NCBI RefSeq assembly: GCF_033955345.1
Contig: NZ_CP138332.1
Location: 992,001-1,056,000, forward strand
Source of the DNA: Sphingobacterium bambusae
GTDB taxonomy: Bacteria > Bacteroidota > Bacteroidia > Sphingobacteriales > Sphingobacteriaceae
DNA length: 64,000 nucleotides
Direction of reading: 5' to 3'
Both the position numbers and the translations under genes were made by a program. Position 1 is the first letter of the stretch. Every line of letters starts with the position of its first letter. Shown in pieces: positions 8,336 to 18,300 of this stretch. The notes under the pieces were generated by a model. That model ran no database searches and had not been told where the DNA came from. It saw nothing but the letters and a program-made list of their open reading frames with translations.

Positions 8336-9592
8336 TTAATGACCTCCCTTAGCTTCGCGCAGCTCACTACCTTTATTGTTCCACGCAAAGAGCGCAACAA
8401 CAACAAAGCAAACAAGCACCACGTAGTATGCCAATTGAAAGCTTCCCGTAGAGTCTGACAACTGCCCAAGCAGCGGTGGTAATATTGCACCGCCCACGAT
8501 AGACATCACAATAAGGCTAGAGGCCGATTTAGTATCTGCGCCGATTCCTTCTACACCGACGGCAAATATCGTAGGAAACATGATAGACATGAAGAAAGCT
8601 ATGCCGATCAAGGCATAAAGCGTCAACAATCCCGTTCCATAAATCACCACAAATGTCAGCAACACCGAAATGATAGCATATAGCAGCAACAGTTTTACGG
8701 GAGCTACATAACGCATGAAGAATGTTCCGATAAAGCGGCCCACCATAAAAGCAAGACCAGCAACACCAGCGTAATATTTAGCATCTGACGGCGCTATGCC
8801 GGAGACATCCGTCGCAAACATGACCAAGAAACTTAATACACAGACTTGCGCGCCCACATAAAAGAATTGTGCAACGACAGCCCAAGTGACATTCTTATGT
8901 CTAAAGGCACTAAACACTCCGCCGCTGTTGGCTCCTTCTTCTTTAATATCCGGCAACTTCGTGAAGATAAACACAGCGGTTACTGCCAATATAATCAGCC
9001 CCAAAATCACATAAGGACCTTTTACAGAAGCTGTCTCCGTTTGCACATAGATGTTGCGTGCCTCTTCGGACAGCGCAGCAATCTGCTCGGCTGTTTTGGG
9101 CTCTTCGGTAAGAATAAATTTTCCGCCAACAATTGGCGCAAGGAATGCAGCCAAGCCATTGAACGATTGCGCGAAATTTAATCGCTGCGTGGCTTTCGAC
9201 GGATCGCCCAGCACCGTAATATAAGGATTTGCCGCAGTTTCCAAGATCGTAAGACCACAGGCCACCACAAATAGCGCCCCCAAAAAGAACACATAGTTTA
9301 TCGTGTTTGCAGCAGGTACAAAAAGAAAACAGCCCACGGCAAACAGCAAGAGCCCTACCACAATGCCCACTTTATATCCGAAACGCTTCATGATAATACC
9401 GGCAGGTATAGCCAGTAAAAAGTAAGCAATGAATACCGCCGAGTCAACTAATGAAGCCTGAAAATGCGTAAGACTGAATGCATTGCGCAGGTGCGGTATA
9501 AGTATAGGATCTAGATTATGAATAAAGCCCCAAAAGAAAAACAGGGATGTTATCAGAACAATGGCAAGTGCGTAATTTTTTGTTTGCGTCAT
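8336..9592 (-). CDS. fucP: FucP-type L-fucose:H+ symporter (MFS)
   Basis: This 418-residue major facilitator has twelve predicted membrane helices and FucP-like signatures: FFFWGFIHNLDPILIPHLRNAF near the N-terminus (the Asp/His region used for proton and sugar coupling) and ETAANPYITVLGDPSKATQRLNFAQSFNGL near residue 120. It imports L-fucose across the inner membrane. It is the first gene of the minus-strand catabolic operon, with its start facing the AraC regulator. The assignment to the FHS/FucP family is strong; fucose specificity is supported by the operon. Confidence 0.9.
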   Translation of the reverse strand: MTQTKNYALAIVLITSLFFFWGFIHNLDPILIPHLRNAFSLTHFQASLVDSAVFIAYFLLAIPAGIIMKRFGYKVGIVVGLLLFAVGCFLFVPAANTINYVFFLGALFVVACGLTILETAANPYITVLGDPSKATQRLNFAQSFNGLAAFLAPIVGGKFILTEEPKTAEQIAALSEEARNIYVQTETASVKGPYVILGLIILAVTAVFIFTKLPDIKEEGANSGGVFSAFRHKNVTWAVVAQFFYVGAQVCVLSFLVMFATDVSGIAPSDAKYYAGVAGLAFMVGRFIGTFFMRYVAPVKLLLLYAIISVLLTFVVIYGTGLLTLYALIGIAFFMSIMFPTIFAVGVEGIGADTKSASSLIVMSIVGGAILPPLLGQLSDSTGSFQLAYYVVLVCFVVVALFAWNNKGSELREAKGGH

Positions 9593-9643
9593 AAGATTTA
9601 CATTGGAGATGTAAAGCTAAAATAAAAGTGCAAGCGCACATTG

Positions 9644-9674
9644 AACTATTTTACCGAATAAATAAACTATTTTA
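9644..9674. promoter_or_regulatory. Candidate AraC operator: two direct repeats 21 bp apart
   Basis: The 10-mer AACTATTTTA occurs at 9644-9653 and 9665-9674, exactly 21 bp (two helical turns) apart. It lies in the divergent region between fucP (start 9592) and the AraC-type regulator (start 9793). AraC proteins commonly bind direct half-sites with this spacing on one face of the helix. The motif is plain in the sequence; its function is inferred. Confidence 0.55.
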
Positions 9675-9792
9675 TCATATTTACACGATATTTGATCTGC
9701 ATCATTGAATAAATTAGTTAATCAATTGCACATTCGAGCTTTAAACATGGAGCATATCGACACCAAAAGCAGTTGATTTTAGCAGGTAAAAC

Positions 9793-10674
9793 ATGTACAT
9801 ACAGCGATTAAATCACAGCGGATCGCAGGCTGGAACGCTAAGCGTCCGCCATGACTATATGCCGCAGAACCATAATATTTGGCATTATCATGAAGAACTG
9901 GAATTCATTTACATCAGAAAGGGTAATGGAACTTTTTTCGTTGGCGATTGTATTCAGCCGTTCTCGGATAACTTTTTGGTATTGATTGGCCCCAACACGC
10001 CCCATTATTGGCTATTCGACGAGCAGTACGTCCGCAGCGAGCAACCCGATCGTGCAGACATACACGTGGTACACTTCAGAGTAGACTTTTGCGGCGCTGA
10101 TTTCTTAAACCTACCTGAGTCACGTTTGATCAAAAAAATCTATAAAACTGCCGAGCGCGCTATCTCGCTAGATATACAGCATAATTTCTTGCCAGATTTT
10201 TTTGACGGACTAGCCCAAAAAACGCCATTATCCAAGCTCAGCAGTTTATTGGACACCTTATGTGCCATAACGGAATTGCCCCGATTAACAACACTTGTCA
10301 GCGAAGAATACACTAATCCGCAGCAACAGGAAGACTATGGACGTATGAATAAAATTTTCGAACATATACGGTTGCACTACCGGGGCAAGATTCAACTGGA
10401 AGAAATTGCCCAGCTAGCCGGGATGACATCAAACTCCTTTTGTCGTTATTTTAAACAGAAAACAGGAAAGACACTGGTCCAATTTGTAAATGAGTTCCGA
10501 ATTGGTCAGGCTTGCAAGATGCTTAGTGACACGCGCGCAAGTATCAAAGAAATCTGTTTTGATTGCGGATTCCAAAATTTCGTCAGCTTTCACAAAACAT
10601 TCAAATCTATTACATCCACAACGCCCTCCAGCTATCGCGATGCCGCGCACAAACCTGCACGTACATATTTTTAA
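9793..10674 (+). CDS. AraC-family transcriptional regulator of the fucose operon
   Basis: The 293-residue protein has an N-terminal cupin-like sensor (HNIWHYHEELEFIYIRKGNGTFFVGD around residues 26-53) and a C-terminal pair of helix-turn-helix motifs (residues about 188-285, with IQLEEIAQLAGMTSNSFCRYFK and IKEICFDCGFQNFVSFHKTFK). It is divergent from fucP with a 200-base intergenic region containing a direct repeat suitable as operator. It most likely activates the catabolic operon in response to L-fucose or a pathway intermediate. Confidence 0.85.
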   Translation: MYIQRLNHSGSQAGTLSVRHDYMPQNHNIWHYHEELEFIYIRKGNGTFFVGDCIQPFSDNFLVLIGPNTPHYWLFDEQYVRSEQPDRADIHVVHFRVDFCGADFLNLPESRLIKKIYKTAERAISLDIQHNFLPDFFDGLAQKTPLSKLSSLLDTLCAITELPRLTTLVSEEYTNPQQQEDYGRMNKIFEHIRLHYRGKIQLEEIAQLAGMTSNSFCRYFKQKTGKTLVQFVNEFRIGQACKMLSDTRASIKEICFDCGFQNFVSFHKTFKSITSTTPSSYRDAAHKPARTYF

Positions 10675-10747
10675 TTTCTTATCATACATCAATGTGCAGC
10701 CTGCACGCTTTGTGGAGATTTGTGGAAAGAAATCAAATAAGAAAAAA

Positions 10748-11338
10748 ATGAAAAATCTATTCTCCGTTTTGTTTGCGGCCGCATTAATGGTCAACGTTGC
10801 ATTCGCTCAGGTTAAGTGGTCTGTTGATCCAGCACACACTAACGTACTCTTCTCTGTAAACCACTTGGGTATCTCCATGGTTGATGGCCAATTCAAGAAA
10901 TTAGAAGGTGCTGTAGAGACAAAATCTGCCGAAGATTTCAATGGTGCAAGCGTTGGTTTTACTATTGATGTAAATAGCATTGACACCCGCATTGAAGCAC
11001 GCGATGGTCATTTGAAAAGCGATGACTTCTTCAATGCCGAGAAGTTTCCAAGCATCACCTTGAAAAATGCCGTTCTTAAAAAAGCAGGCAAAGGAAAATA
11101 TACATTAACAGGCGACCTTACCATCCGTGACGTAACGAAAAAAGTAACCTTTGATGTGCAACAAAACAATGGCATTATCACGGATCCATGGGGAAAAACA
11201 CGTGCAGGATTTACAGCAAAAACTACCGTCAATCGTTTAGACTTCAACATCAAGTATAACGACAAATTACCTACTGGCGTGCCTGCTGTTGCAGCAAATG
11301 TAGACATCATTGTGAATACGGAATTAGTGAAAAACTAA
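10748..11338 (+). CDS. YceI-family periplasmic protein
   Basis: The predicted protein is 196 residues with a signal peptide ending near AFA (MKNLFSVLFAAALMVNVAFA). The YceI lipocalin-like barrel follows (WSVDPAHTNVLFSVNHLGIS, then LTGDLTIRDVTKKVTFDV and PWGKTRAGFTAKTTVNR). YceI proteins bind isoprenoid-type lipids in the periplasm; several are stress induced. I chose the ATG at 10748 because it gives a clean signal peptide. The open frame extends to 10490 inside the AraC gene, but that part has no signal-peptide logic. A hairpin terminator follows. Confidence 0.88.
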   Translation: MKNLFSVLFAAALMVNVAFAQVKWSVDPAHTNVLFSVNHLGISMVDGQFKKLEGAVETKSAEDFNGASVGFTIDVNSIDTRIEARDGHLKSDDFFNAEKFPSITLKNAVLKKAGKGKYTLTGDLTIRDVTKKVTFDVQQNNGIITDPWGKTRAGFTAKTTVNRLDFNIKYNDKLPTGVPAVAANVDIIVNTELVKN

Positions 11339-11355
11339 TTTCAACGAAATATAAG

Positions 11356-11388
11356 AAAAGCCATCTCGGTTAGGGGTGGCTTTTATTA
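11356..11388 (+). terminator. Rho-independent terminator after yceI
   Basis: AAAAGCCATC pairs with GGTGGCTTTT (one G-U pair) around a 9-base loop and is followed by TATTATT. It closes the YceI transcription unit. Confidence 0.7.
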
Positions 11389-11503
11389 TTCGTTAAAACA
11401 GCTAGATTGACTATCTTTGTTTTTCATATTTCATACGCATTCCGCGCTGCAATCACTGCATTAACACGCGGCATTGCATAAAACAAATAAAAACACATTG
11501 TCC

Positions 11504-11878
11504 ATGCAAACTATAGTTTTAACGACAGCAGCTATCTTTGGTACCTTGGCTATTATCTTAGGTGCTTTTGGTGCGCATCTTTTCAAAAAAATACTTACCG
11601 AAGACAAGCTACAATCTTTTGAAGTTGGTGTTCGCTATCAGATGTATGCCGCATTGGCGCTGCTCATCGTTGGCTACAACAACGATTTCTCACAAACAGC
11701 GCAGCAATGGGCATTCTATGGTATAGCGTTTGGCAGCCTGCTCTTTTCGGTGAGTATCTACGGACTTTCCTTTGCCACTTATTGGAAGGTCAACCTTCGT
11801 TTTCTTGGCCCCGTCACCCCACTCGGTGGCTTACTCATGATCATCGGCTGGATCGCGCTACTTGTAAGCTTTTATTAA
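11504..11878 (+). CDS. DUF423-family small membrane protein
   Basis: A 124-residue protein with four predicted membrane helices. The family pattern is clear: LGAFGAHLFKKIL near residue 18, FEVGVRYQMYAALALL near 40, and FLGPVTPLGGLLMIIGWIAL near the C-terminus. DUF423 proteins are small integral inner-membrane proteins without an established role. The start at 11504 (MQTIVLTTAAIFG) matches the family; an upstream in-frame ATG at 11474 adds only polar residues. It stands alone between a terminator and the CLC gene. Confidence 0.82.
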   Translation: MQTIVLTTAAIFGTLAIILGAFGAHLFKKILTEDKLQSFEVGVRYQMYAALALLIVGYNNDFSQTAQQWAFYGIAFGSLLFSVSIYGLSFATYWKVNLRFLGPVTPLGGLLMIIGWIALLVSFY

Positions 11879-11995
11879 AATTCCTATCTTCGTACTATCC
11901 GCGGCAATGATATCTGCCCTTAACCGCCCAAAAAGCTGATGATGTCTACGTAATTTGAATAGTTCAGATCTATTGATTAGTGTAGTTTTTATAGC

Positions 11996-13231
11996 ATGGC
12001 AAACCACTCTCTTCCTGACGTTAAAAATATAGGCAAATGGATATTAGCTATTTCCATGATAGCCCTTTTAGTTGGCAGTACCTCTGCATTCTTTTTGTAT
12101 ACCTTGCAAAAAGTCACCTCCTTTCGTGAAGCACATTTATGGATCCTACTTTTCCTGCCCTTGGCTGGTGTGGCTATTGTTTATTGGTACCAGCGATATG
12201 GTGACGCGGCGAAACAGGGCAATAATCTCTTATTGAAATCTTACTATGATCCACAGGTAGATATTCCTTGGAAAATGGCGCCTATGATTTTATTGAGCAC
12301 GTTAGGCACGCACCTGTTTGGAGGATCAGCCGGACGCGAGGGCACAGCGATACAATACGGTGGCACCATCGCCAGCCTGTTCCGCCGTTGGTTCAGCTGG
12401 TCAAAGCAAGAAACAAGGATTTTGATATTATGCGGTATGGCGGCAGGATTCGCATCTCTATTTGGCACACCTTGGGCAGGAACCGTCTTTGCCATAGAAG
12501 TCGTGCGTGTGGGAAAAATCCGATGGAGAGCTATGCTCCCCGTATTAATTACGGCATTCCTTGCAAACGAAGTTTGCGGACTTTATGGCAATCTGCACAC
12601 GCATTATACCCCCATCCAATCGATACCCAACTTTTCATTTGCGCTTTCGGGCTACCTACTACTGGCCGGCATCGCCTTTGGCCTAGCAGCAAGACTATTT
12701 ATTTTTACGGCAGAGGGTTTTAGCGTCCTATTCCAAAAGATTTCCTATCCGCTGTTACGCCCCTTTATCGGCGGGTTGCTAGTGCTTTTGATCGTATTTT
12801 GTCTACACAGCAGTAAGCACATTGGTCTCGGCATCCCGACCATCCTCGCCTCTTTTGAAACGGCACTTCCTCCTACCGACTTCCTCCTAAAAATATTATT
12901 GACGGCCATCACGCTCAGCGCTGGCTTTAAAGGAGGCGAAGTTACACCTCTATTCTTTATCGGTGCCACGCTAGGCAATGCGCTCGCGCTGCTTCTGCCC
13001 TTGCCCTTGGCCTTGCTCGCCGCTACTGGATTTGTAGCTGTCTTTGCTGGTTGTACAAAAACACCTATTGCTTGTAGTATCATGGCCATCGAGCTTTTTG
13101 GCTGGCATGCTGCATTAATCTTTATTGCCGTATGCACAATCAGCTTCCTAATTTCCGGAAAGCAAGGCATATATAGCATGCAAAAGTCGAGAAAGTCCAA
13201 TAGACTATTCCGAAAAATCTTTCGTAGTTAG
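11996..13231 (+). CDS. CLC-family chloride channel or Cl-/H+ antiporter
   Basis: The 411-residue integral membrane protein shows CLC selectivity-filter motifs: GGSAGREGTAIQYG near residue 108, where the Glu is the equivalent of the gating glutamate, and GFKGGEVTPLFFIGATLGN near residue 312. It has about ten hydrophobic segments and no C-terminal CBS domains. Bacterial CLC proteins exchange chloride (or fluoride) for protons. The usual GSGIP motif is poorly preserved in the N-terminal half, so ion preference is uncertain. There are no obvious operon partners. Confidence 0.85.
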   Translation: MANHSLPDVKNIGKWILAISMIALLVGSTSAFFLYTLQKVTSFREAHLWILLFLPLAGVAIVYWYQRYGDAAKQGNNLLLKSYYDPQVDIPWKMAPMILLSTLGTHLFGGSAGREGTAIQYGGTIASLFRRWFSWSKQETRILILCGMAAGFASLFGTPWAGTVFAIEVVRVGKIRWRAMLPVLITAFLANEVCGLYGNLHTHYTPIQSIPNFSFALSGYLLLAGIAFGLAARLFIFTAEGFSVLFQKISYPLLRPFIGGLLVLLIVFCLHSSKHIGLGIPTILASFETALPPTDFLLKILLTAITLSAGFKGGEVTPLFFIGATLGNALALLLPLPLALLAATGFVAVFAGCTKTPIACSIMAIELFGWHAALIFIAVCTISFLISGKQGIYSMQKSRKSNRLFRKIFRS

Positions 13232-13344
13232 CAGAAACCGAGCGTTATGCATGAAATACTCTTCTTTAACAGTAATATTCTATTGAATTATACTACATCT
13301 CTCAAACATAACGAAAAATAAAGTTAACTTAGCACCATCTAAAC

Positions 13345-13944
13345 GTGATGGGCAGCGGAAAAATCGACAAACCAATATTGAAAAAACTAAAAGCAGGCGA
13401 CTATCTTGCTTTTAAAGCCGTCTACGACAGTTATGCCCAGCCTTTGCTAAGCTTCATCTACAAAATCATAAAAGACATTGACCTTGCTGAAGATATTTTA
13501 CAGCTAACCTTTGTTAAAATCTGGAAAAATCACCAATCCATTGATATAGACAAGTCTTTCGACGCCTACATCTTCCAAATTGCCTCACACAGCAGCATAG
13601 ATGCGCTACGGCATATCGCACAAGATGAAAGAAAAAAGGAAAAACTACGGGAACAAGGTGAAGAGTTAGCGCTTTCCGTAGAAGAAGCATTCCTACTAAA
13701 AGAACAAAACCTACTTATCGAAAACGTATTGGCACAATTGCCCGCACAAAGGCGAGAAATTTTCCGTCTCTGTAAATTGGAAGGCTACAGCTACCAAGAA
13801 GCAGCAGATGCCCTAGGTATATCTCCTTCGACGATCAGCAACCAATTGGTATCCGCTTTAAAAACTTTACGGCAATTATTGAAAGAACACGGCGACAAAC
13901 CATTACTAATCATCTACTTATCAACACACTACATTTTTTACTAA
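13345..13944 (+). CDS. ECF sigma factor (Bacteroidetes FecI-like) of SusCD locus 1
   Basis: A 199-residue sigma-70-family factor with region 2 (YDSYAQPLLSFIYKIIKDIDLAEDILQLTFVKIWKN, residues 27-62) and region 4 (LPAQRREIFRLCKLEGYSYQEAADALGISPSTISNQL, about 132-168). It should direct transcription of the SusC/SusD cassette starting at 15386, under control of the FecR-type anti-sigma encoded next. An in-frame upstream ATG was not preferred because the start at 13345 (MMGSGK or MGSGK) fits the family. The gap to the FecR gene is short. Confidence 0.85.
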   Translation: MMGSGKIDKPILKKLKAGDYLAFKAVYDSYAQPLLSFIYKIIKDIDLAEDILQLTFVKIWKNHQSIDIDKSFDAYIFQIASHSSIDALRHIAQDERKKEKLREQGEELALSVEEAFLLKEQNLLIENVLAQLPAQRREIFRLCKLEGYSYQEAADALGISPSTISNQLVSALKTLRQLLKEHGDKPLLIIYLSTHYIFY

Positions 13945-14011
13945 AAAAAACACTTTTTGAATAGTGTGTTTCGAAGATAGCTTTCGTATTACTTGTATAC
14001 GTCATACTACT

Positions 14012-15217
14012 ATGCCCTTATTACCCGAATTTGAAGACCGACTTCAACGTTTTCTCAACAACCAACTCGACAAAGAGGAATTCGACAGCTTTTTTCAAGA
14101 GCTATCGGAGGTAGATGATAATGATTTGTCCGCTTATTTAACAGAATGGGGATTAAAGGAAGAGTTCAGCTTAGCCAAATCAGCGGAAACCCAAGTGCTG
14201 TGGGATGCCAAACTCGCTAAGTTATGGAATGGCCTACCTCATTCTGCAGAGACCACTGAAGCCAGCACCACAATCCCACGAATCCGCTCGAAAACATGGC
14301 TTGCGCTATCCGGTATTGCGGCAGGCCTGCTATGTGTCCTTGCTGTCTCGTTCTACCTTTGGAAAGGGCAATCTCAAGAGGAACAACGAACTGCATCTAC
14401 AACGTACCCCTCCGAGAACATATCCCAAATTACCCTACCTTCGGGCGAGGTGATCAGTATTCAAGACAGCATATCCGGGTCGCTATACAAGAATGATGAA
14501 CTTGAAATTGTTCGTATAGACAATGGGGAACTTCAATTCGTTTACAAAAACCACGATTTAGCGACGCTAAATAATCAGTTTAATAGCATACATACTTCGA
14601 AAGGTGGATTCACCAAGTTTCAGTTGGAAGATGGAACGAAAGTACACCTAAATTCAGAATCTACGCTACGGTTCCCACTTACTTTTGCGAAAAACAAAAG
14701 GGAGGTATTCTTAGATGGAGAGGGATATTTTGAAGTGGTTAAAAATAAGGAAGCGCCCTTCCTCGTACATACGGCAAAACAAGATATTGAAGTTTTAGGA
14801 ACCACATTCAACGTCAAGTCTTATGCTGATGAAATACAAGAAACGACGACCTTGGTAGAAGGTCTTGTTAAGGTGACCGGCGTAGATCAACCCTTAGCCG
14901 ATAAGGTCATCCTTCATCCAGATCAACAGGCAACCATTCAAGATAAGAACATCCGCGTACAACTGGTATCGCCAGAGGAATATACCGGATGGGTAAGCAA
15001 ACGATTTATCTTTTCAGGAACTCCATTGGAAGTCGTACTGCGCGATATTGAGCGCTGGTATGATATTAAGTTTGCATACGAAGGAAAGCTGCCCGCTATA
15101 CGCATCGAGGGAAACCTATCCAAAGATGTTGCGCTTGATAAGCTCTTAAAGGTTTTATCCATCAACACCACGTATAATTTTTCTATGAAAGGAAGGAGGG
15201 TCTATATGGAAAAATAG
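14012..15217 (+). CDS. FecR-family anti-sigma factor of SusCD locus 1
   Basis: The 401-residue protein has a cytoplasmic sigma-binding N-terminus (about 90 residues), one transmembrane helix (WLALSGIAAGLLCVLAVSFYLW), and a periplasmic FecR domain (STSKGGFTKFQLEDGTKVHLNSESTLRFP-type core) followed by the DUF4974 C-terminal region. It relays a signal from the N-terminal STN domain of the SusC protein encoded at 15386 to the ECF sigma factor. I chose the ATG at 14012 (MPLLPEFEDRLQ); the frame is open from 13964 but that stretch is not family-like. Confidence 0.85.
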   Translation: MPLLPEFEDRLQRFLNNQLDKEEFDSFFQELSEVDDNDLSAYLTEWGLKEEFSLAKSAETQVLWDAKLAKLWNGLPHSAETTEASTTIPRIRSKTWLALSGIAAGLLCVLAVSFYLWKGQSQEEQRTASTTYPSENISQITLPSGEVISIQDSISGSLYKNDELEIVRIDNGELQFVYKNHDLATLNNQFNSIHTSKGGFTKFQLEDGTKVHLNSESTLRFPLTFAKNKREVFLDGEGYFEVVKNKEAPFLVHTAKQDIEVLGTTFNVKSYADEIQETTTLVEGLVKVTGVDQPLADKVILHPDQQATIQDKNIRVQLVSPEEYTGWVSKRFIFSGTPLEVVLRDIERWYDIKFAYEGKLPAIRIEGNLSKDVALDKLLKVLSINTTYNFSMKGRRVYMEK

Positions 15218-15385
15218 TACGCATCACAAGCCAAAAAAAAGACCAGGGATGGTTGCAACACCCCTAGTCACGTTATGAAGGCATTCATCCTGAATCAGTA
15301 AACAGAATAACTAACCTATTAGTACAAATATAACGATATCTAAGGATAACGTCGTGCATATTTTGTGCTATACAATGTGAAAATT

Positions 15386-18300
15386 ATGAAATATAAAACA
15401 GTATATACTGTTGAATTTCACCGAAAAAAAAGTAAAAAGACAGACTTAACTAGCCTTATTAACAAGATCTGTATGAGATTAACATTCTTTATTTTTCTGT
15501 GCATTAACCTACAGGCTTTGGGTAACTCCATGGCGCAAAATGTGAGCTTATCACTAAGAAATGTACCCTTAAAAAATGCATTAAAGGAACTGCAAAAACA
15601 GACTTCCTACGATTTTATGATCAATGCCGAATACTTGGCCAAATCAAAATCGGTGTCCGTTGAACTAAAAAACATGCCCATCAAAAAGGCATTGGATCTC
15701 ATTTTTGAGCACCAACCTTTTGGTTATGCGTTGACAGACGAAATTATTACCGTAGCACCCCGAAAAACGATCGAGATGGAGGTAAAACACAGCGAGCCAT
15801 CTGTACAGCAAGCGGTCGCTACCGGTAAGATTATGGATGAATACGGCACGGTAATTCCCGGTGTAAACATCAAAGAAATTGGTAGCAGCAATGCTGTTTC
15901 CAGTGCTGCCGACGGAACATTTAGCATCCGACTACGCAATGCCAATTCCTCCCTAAGCTTCTCTATGGTAGGCTACAAAACATTGGTACGCCCCTATCAG
16001 GGTGATGCCATGCGTATTGTGCTGCAAGTCAATGAGAATGAAATGGATGAGGTTGTTGTTACCGGCTTTCAAAACATCAGCAAGAAATTATTTACCGGAG
16101 CATCGGCGTCCGTAAAAATGGAAGACACAAAAATCGAAGGGATGACCGACGTCAGCCGTATGCTCGAAGGCCGTGTAGCCGGCGTATCGGTTCAAAACGT
16201 ATCAGGCACCTTTGGCTCGGCACCTAAAATTCGCGTGCGCGGCGCTACGTCAATCACTGGCGACAACAAACCGTTGTGGGTGGTGGATGGTGTCGTTCTA
16301 GAAGATATCGTAAATATATCCAACGATCAATTATCCAGCGGTGATGCCTTGACCTTGATCGGATCATCGGTCGCAGGAATCAATGCCGAAGATATCGAAA
16401 CCTTTGAAATCCTTAAAGATGCATCTGCGACTGCACTGTATGGCGCTAGAGCCATGAATGGTGTCGTGGTTATCAGCACAAAGAAAGGAAAAGTCGGTGC
16501 ACCGTTGGTCAGCTATAATGCCAACTTCTCCACCTACCTCAAGCCCTCCTACTCGACCTTCAACATCATGAATTCCTCGGACCAAATGTCCGTCTATTCC
16601 GAAATGGATCGTAAAGGACTTTTTAATTTCGCTCCCTCTCTTCGCCGATCCAACGGTGGTATCTATACCAAGATGTATGACCTCATCAACACCTACGATG
16701 AGCAAACAGGCAACTTTATGTTGGAAAATAGCACCGAAGCACGTGAACAATTTTTGAGTCGCTATGCTCGTGCAAATACCGACTGGTTTGATCTTTTATT
16801 TCGAAATTCCTTTGTACAAGAGCATTCCATCGGTATCTCGTCCGGAACGGAAAAAGCCCGGCATTATTTCTCCGGAAGTTACTACCACGACAATGGTTAT
16901 ACCATTGCCGATAATGTGAAACGCTTCACTGGAAATATGCGTTCCGACTATAATCTAGGCAGTCGCGTAACCGCAGGCGTTATTGTTAACGGGTCGCTTC
17001 GTGATCAGCGCGTCCCCGGAACATTGGCCCGCGAAAACGATGCTGTTCGCGGCGAGTACACACGTAATTTTGACATTAACCCCTACTCCTACGCCTTAAA
17101 TACCAGTCGTGCCCTTACCGCCTATGACGAAGACGGGAACCTTGAATTTTTTACGCGCAACTATGCCCCTTTCAATATCATCCATGAGTTGGATAACAAC
17201 AAGATCATGGTGAATATGGTGGATTTCAAAATCCAAGGTGAATTAGGCGTTAAGATTTTAAAAAACTTAGAGTATAAGGCTCTTGGATCGGTACGTTACG
17301 TAAAAACAAGTCGCGAAAACATGATCACCGAGTACTCAAACATGTCGGGTGCTTATCGGGCGGCCAACAATTCGACCATCCGCGATCGCAACAACTTCTT
17401 ATACAACGATCCCGACAAACCCTATCAAGAAGCACAGGTTGTTCTTCCTGAAGGAGGCTTTTACATGCGTGGCGACGACATGCTAAAAAGCTACTACGGG
17501 CGCCATACCCTACAGTACAATACAAAAATGTTTCAAGACCACGGCTTGAATGTGTTCGTGGGGCAAGATATCCGTTTCGCCGATAGACAGTCTAGCTACA
17601 ACAATGGCTACGGTTATCAGTATGATAAAGGCGGCGTGCCGTTCACCGACTACCGCATCATCAAACAGATGCTAGAAGGAAACTATAACTATTTTGGTAT
17701 GGACTACAATTACGATCGTTTTGTTTCCTTTTTCGGCAATCTACAGTACGATTACAAAAGCCGCTATGTGTTCAGTTTTGCCAGTCGCTACGACGGATCC
17801 AACAAAATGGGCGATACGCGTGCCGCGAGATGGTTACCTACTTGGACATTCTCAGGTGCTTGGAATGTGGATGAAGAGCCATTCATGGAAAACCTACCGC
17901 AGATCTCCATGTTGAAAGTTCGTGGTAGCTATGGTCTTACGGCCAATATCGGAAACGCGCGCAACTCCACAGCGCTATTCAGCAATACACAAACCAACCG
18001 ACCTTATCTTTCGGAGACAGAATCAAAAATCACCATCACCGCCTTGGAAAACCAAGAGCTCACTTGGGAAAAACAATATGAGCGCAACGTTGGTCTTGAC
18101 GTGGGCGTCTTCAACAACCGCTTAACCCTCTCGGCAGACTACTTCCACCGCGATGGTTTTGAACTGATCAACAGTGTACGCACATCCGGAATCGGTGGGC
18201 AGGCAACAAAATCGGCAAACTATGCCGATATGACCTCCAACGGGGTAGATATCACCTTGGGCATGGCTTGGTTTCGAGAGTCAAACTGGAAATATAGAAC

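Noticed and set aside
10490..10747. N-terminal extension of the YceI frame
   Set aside because: Lies within the AraC gene and would hide the clear signal peptide that starts at 10748.
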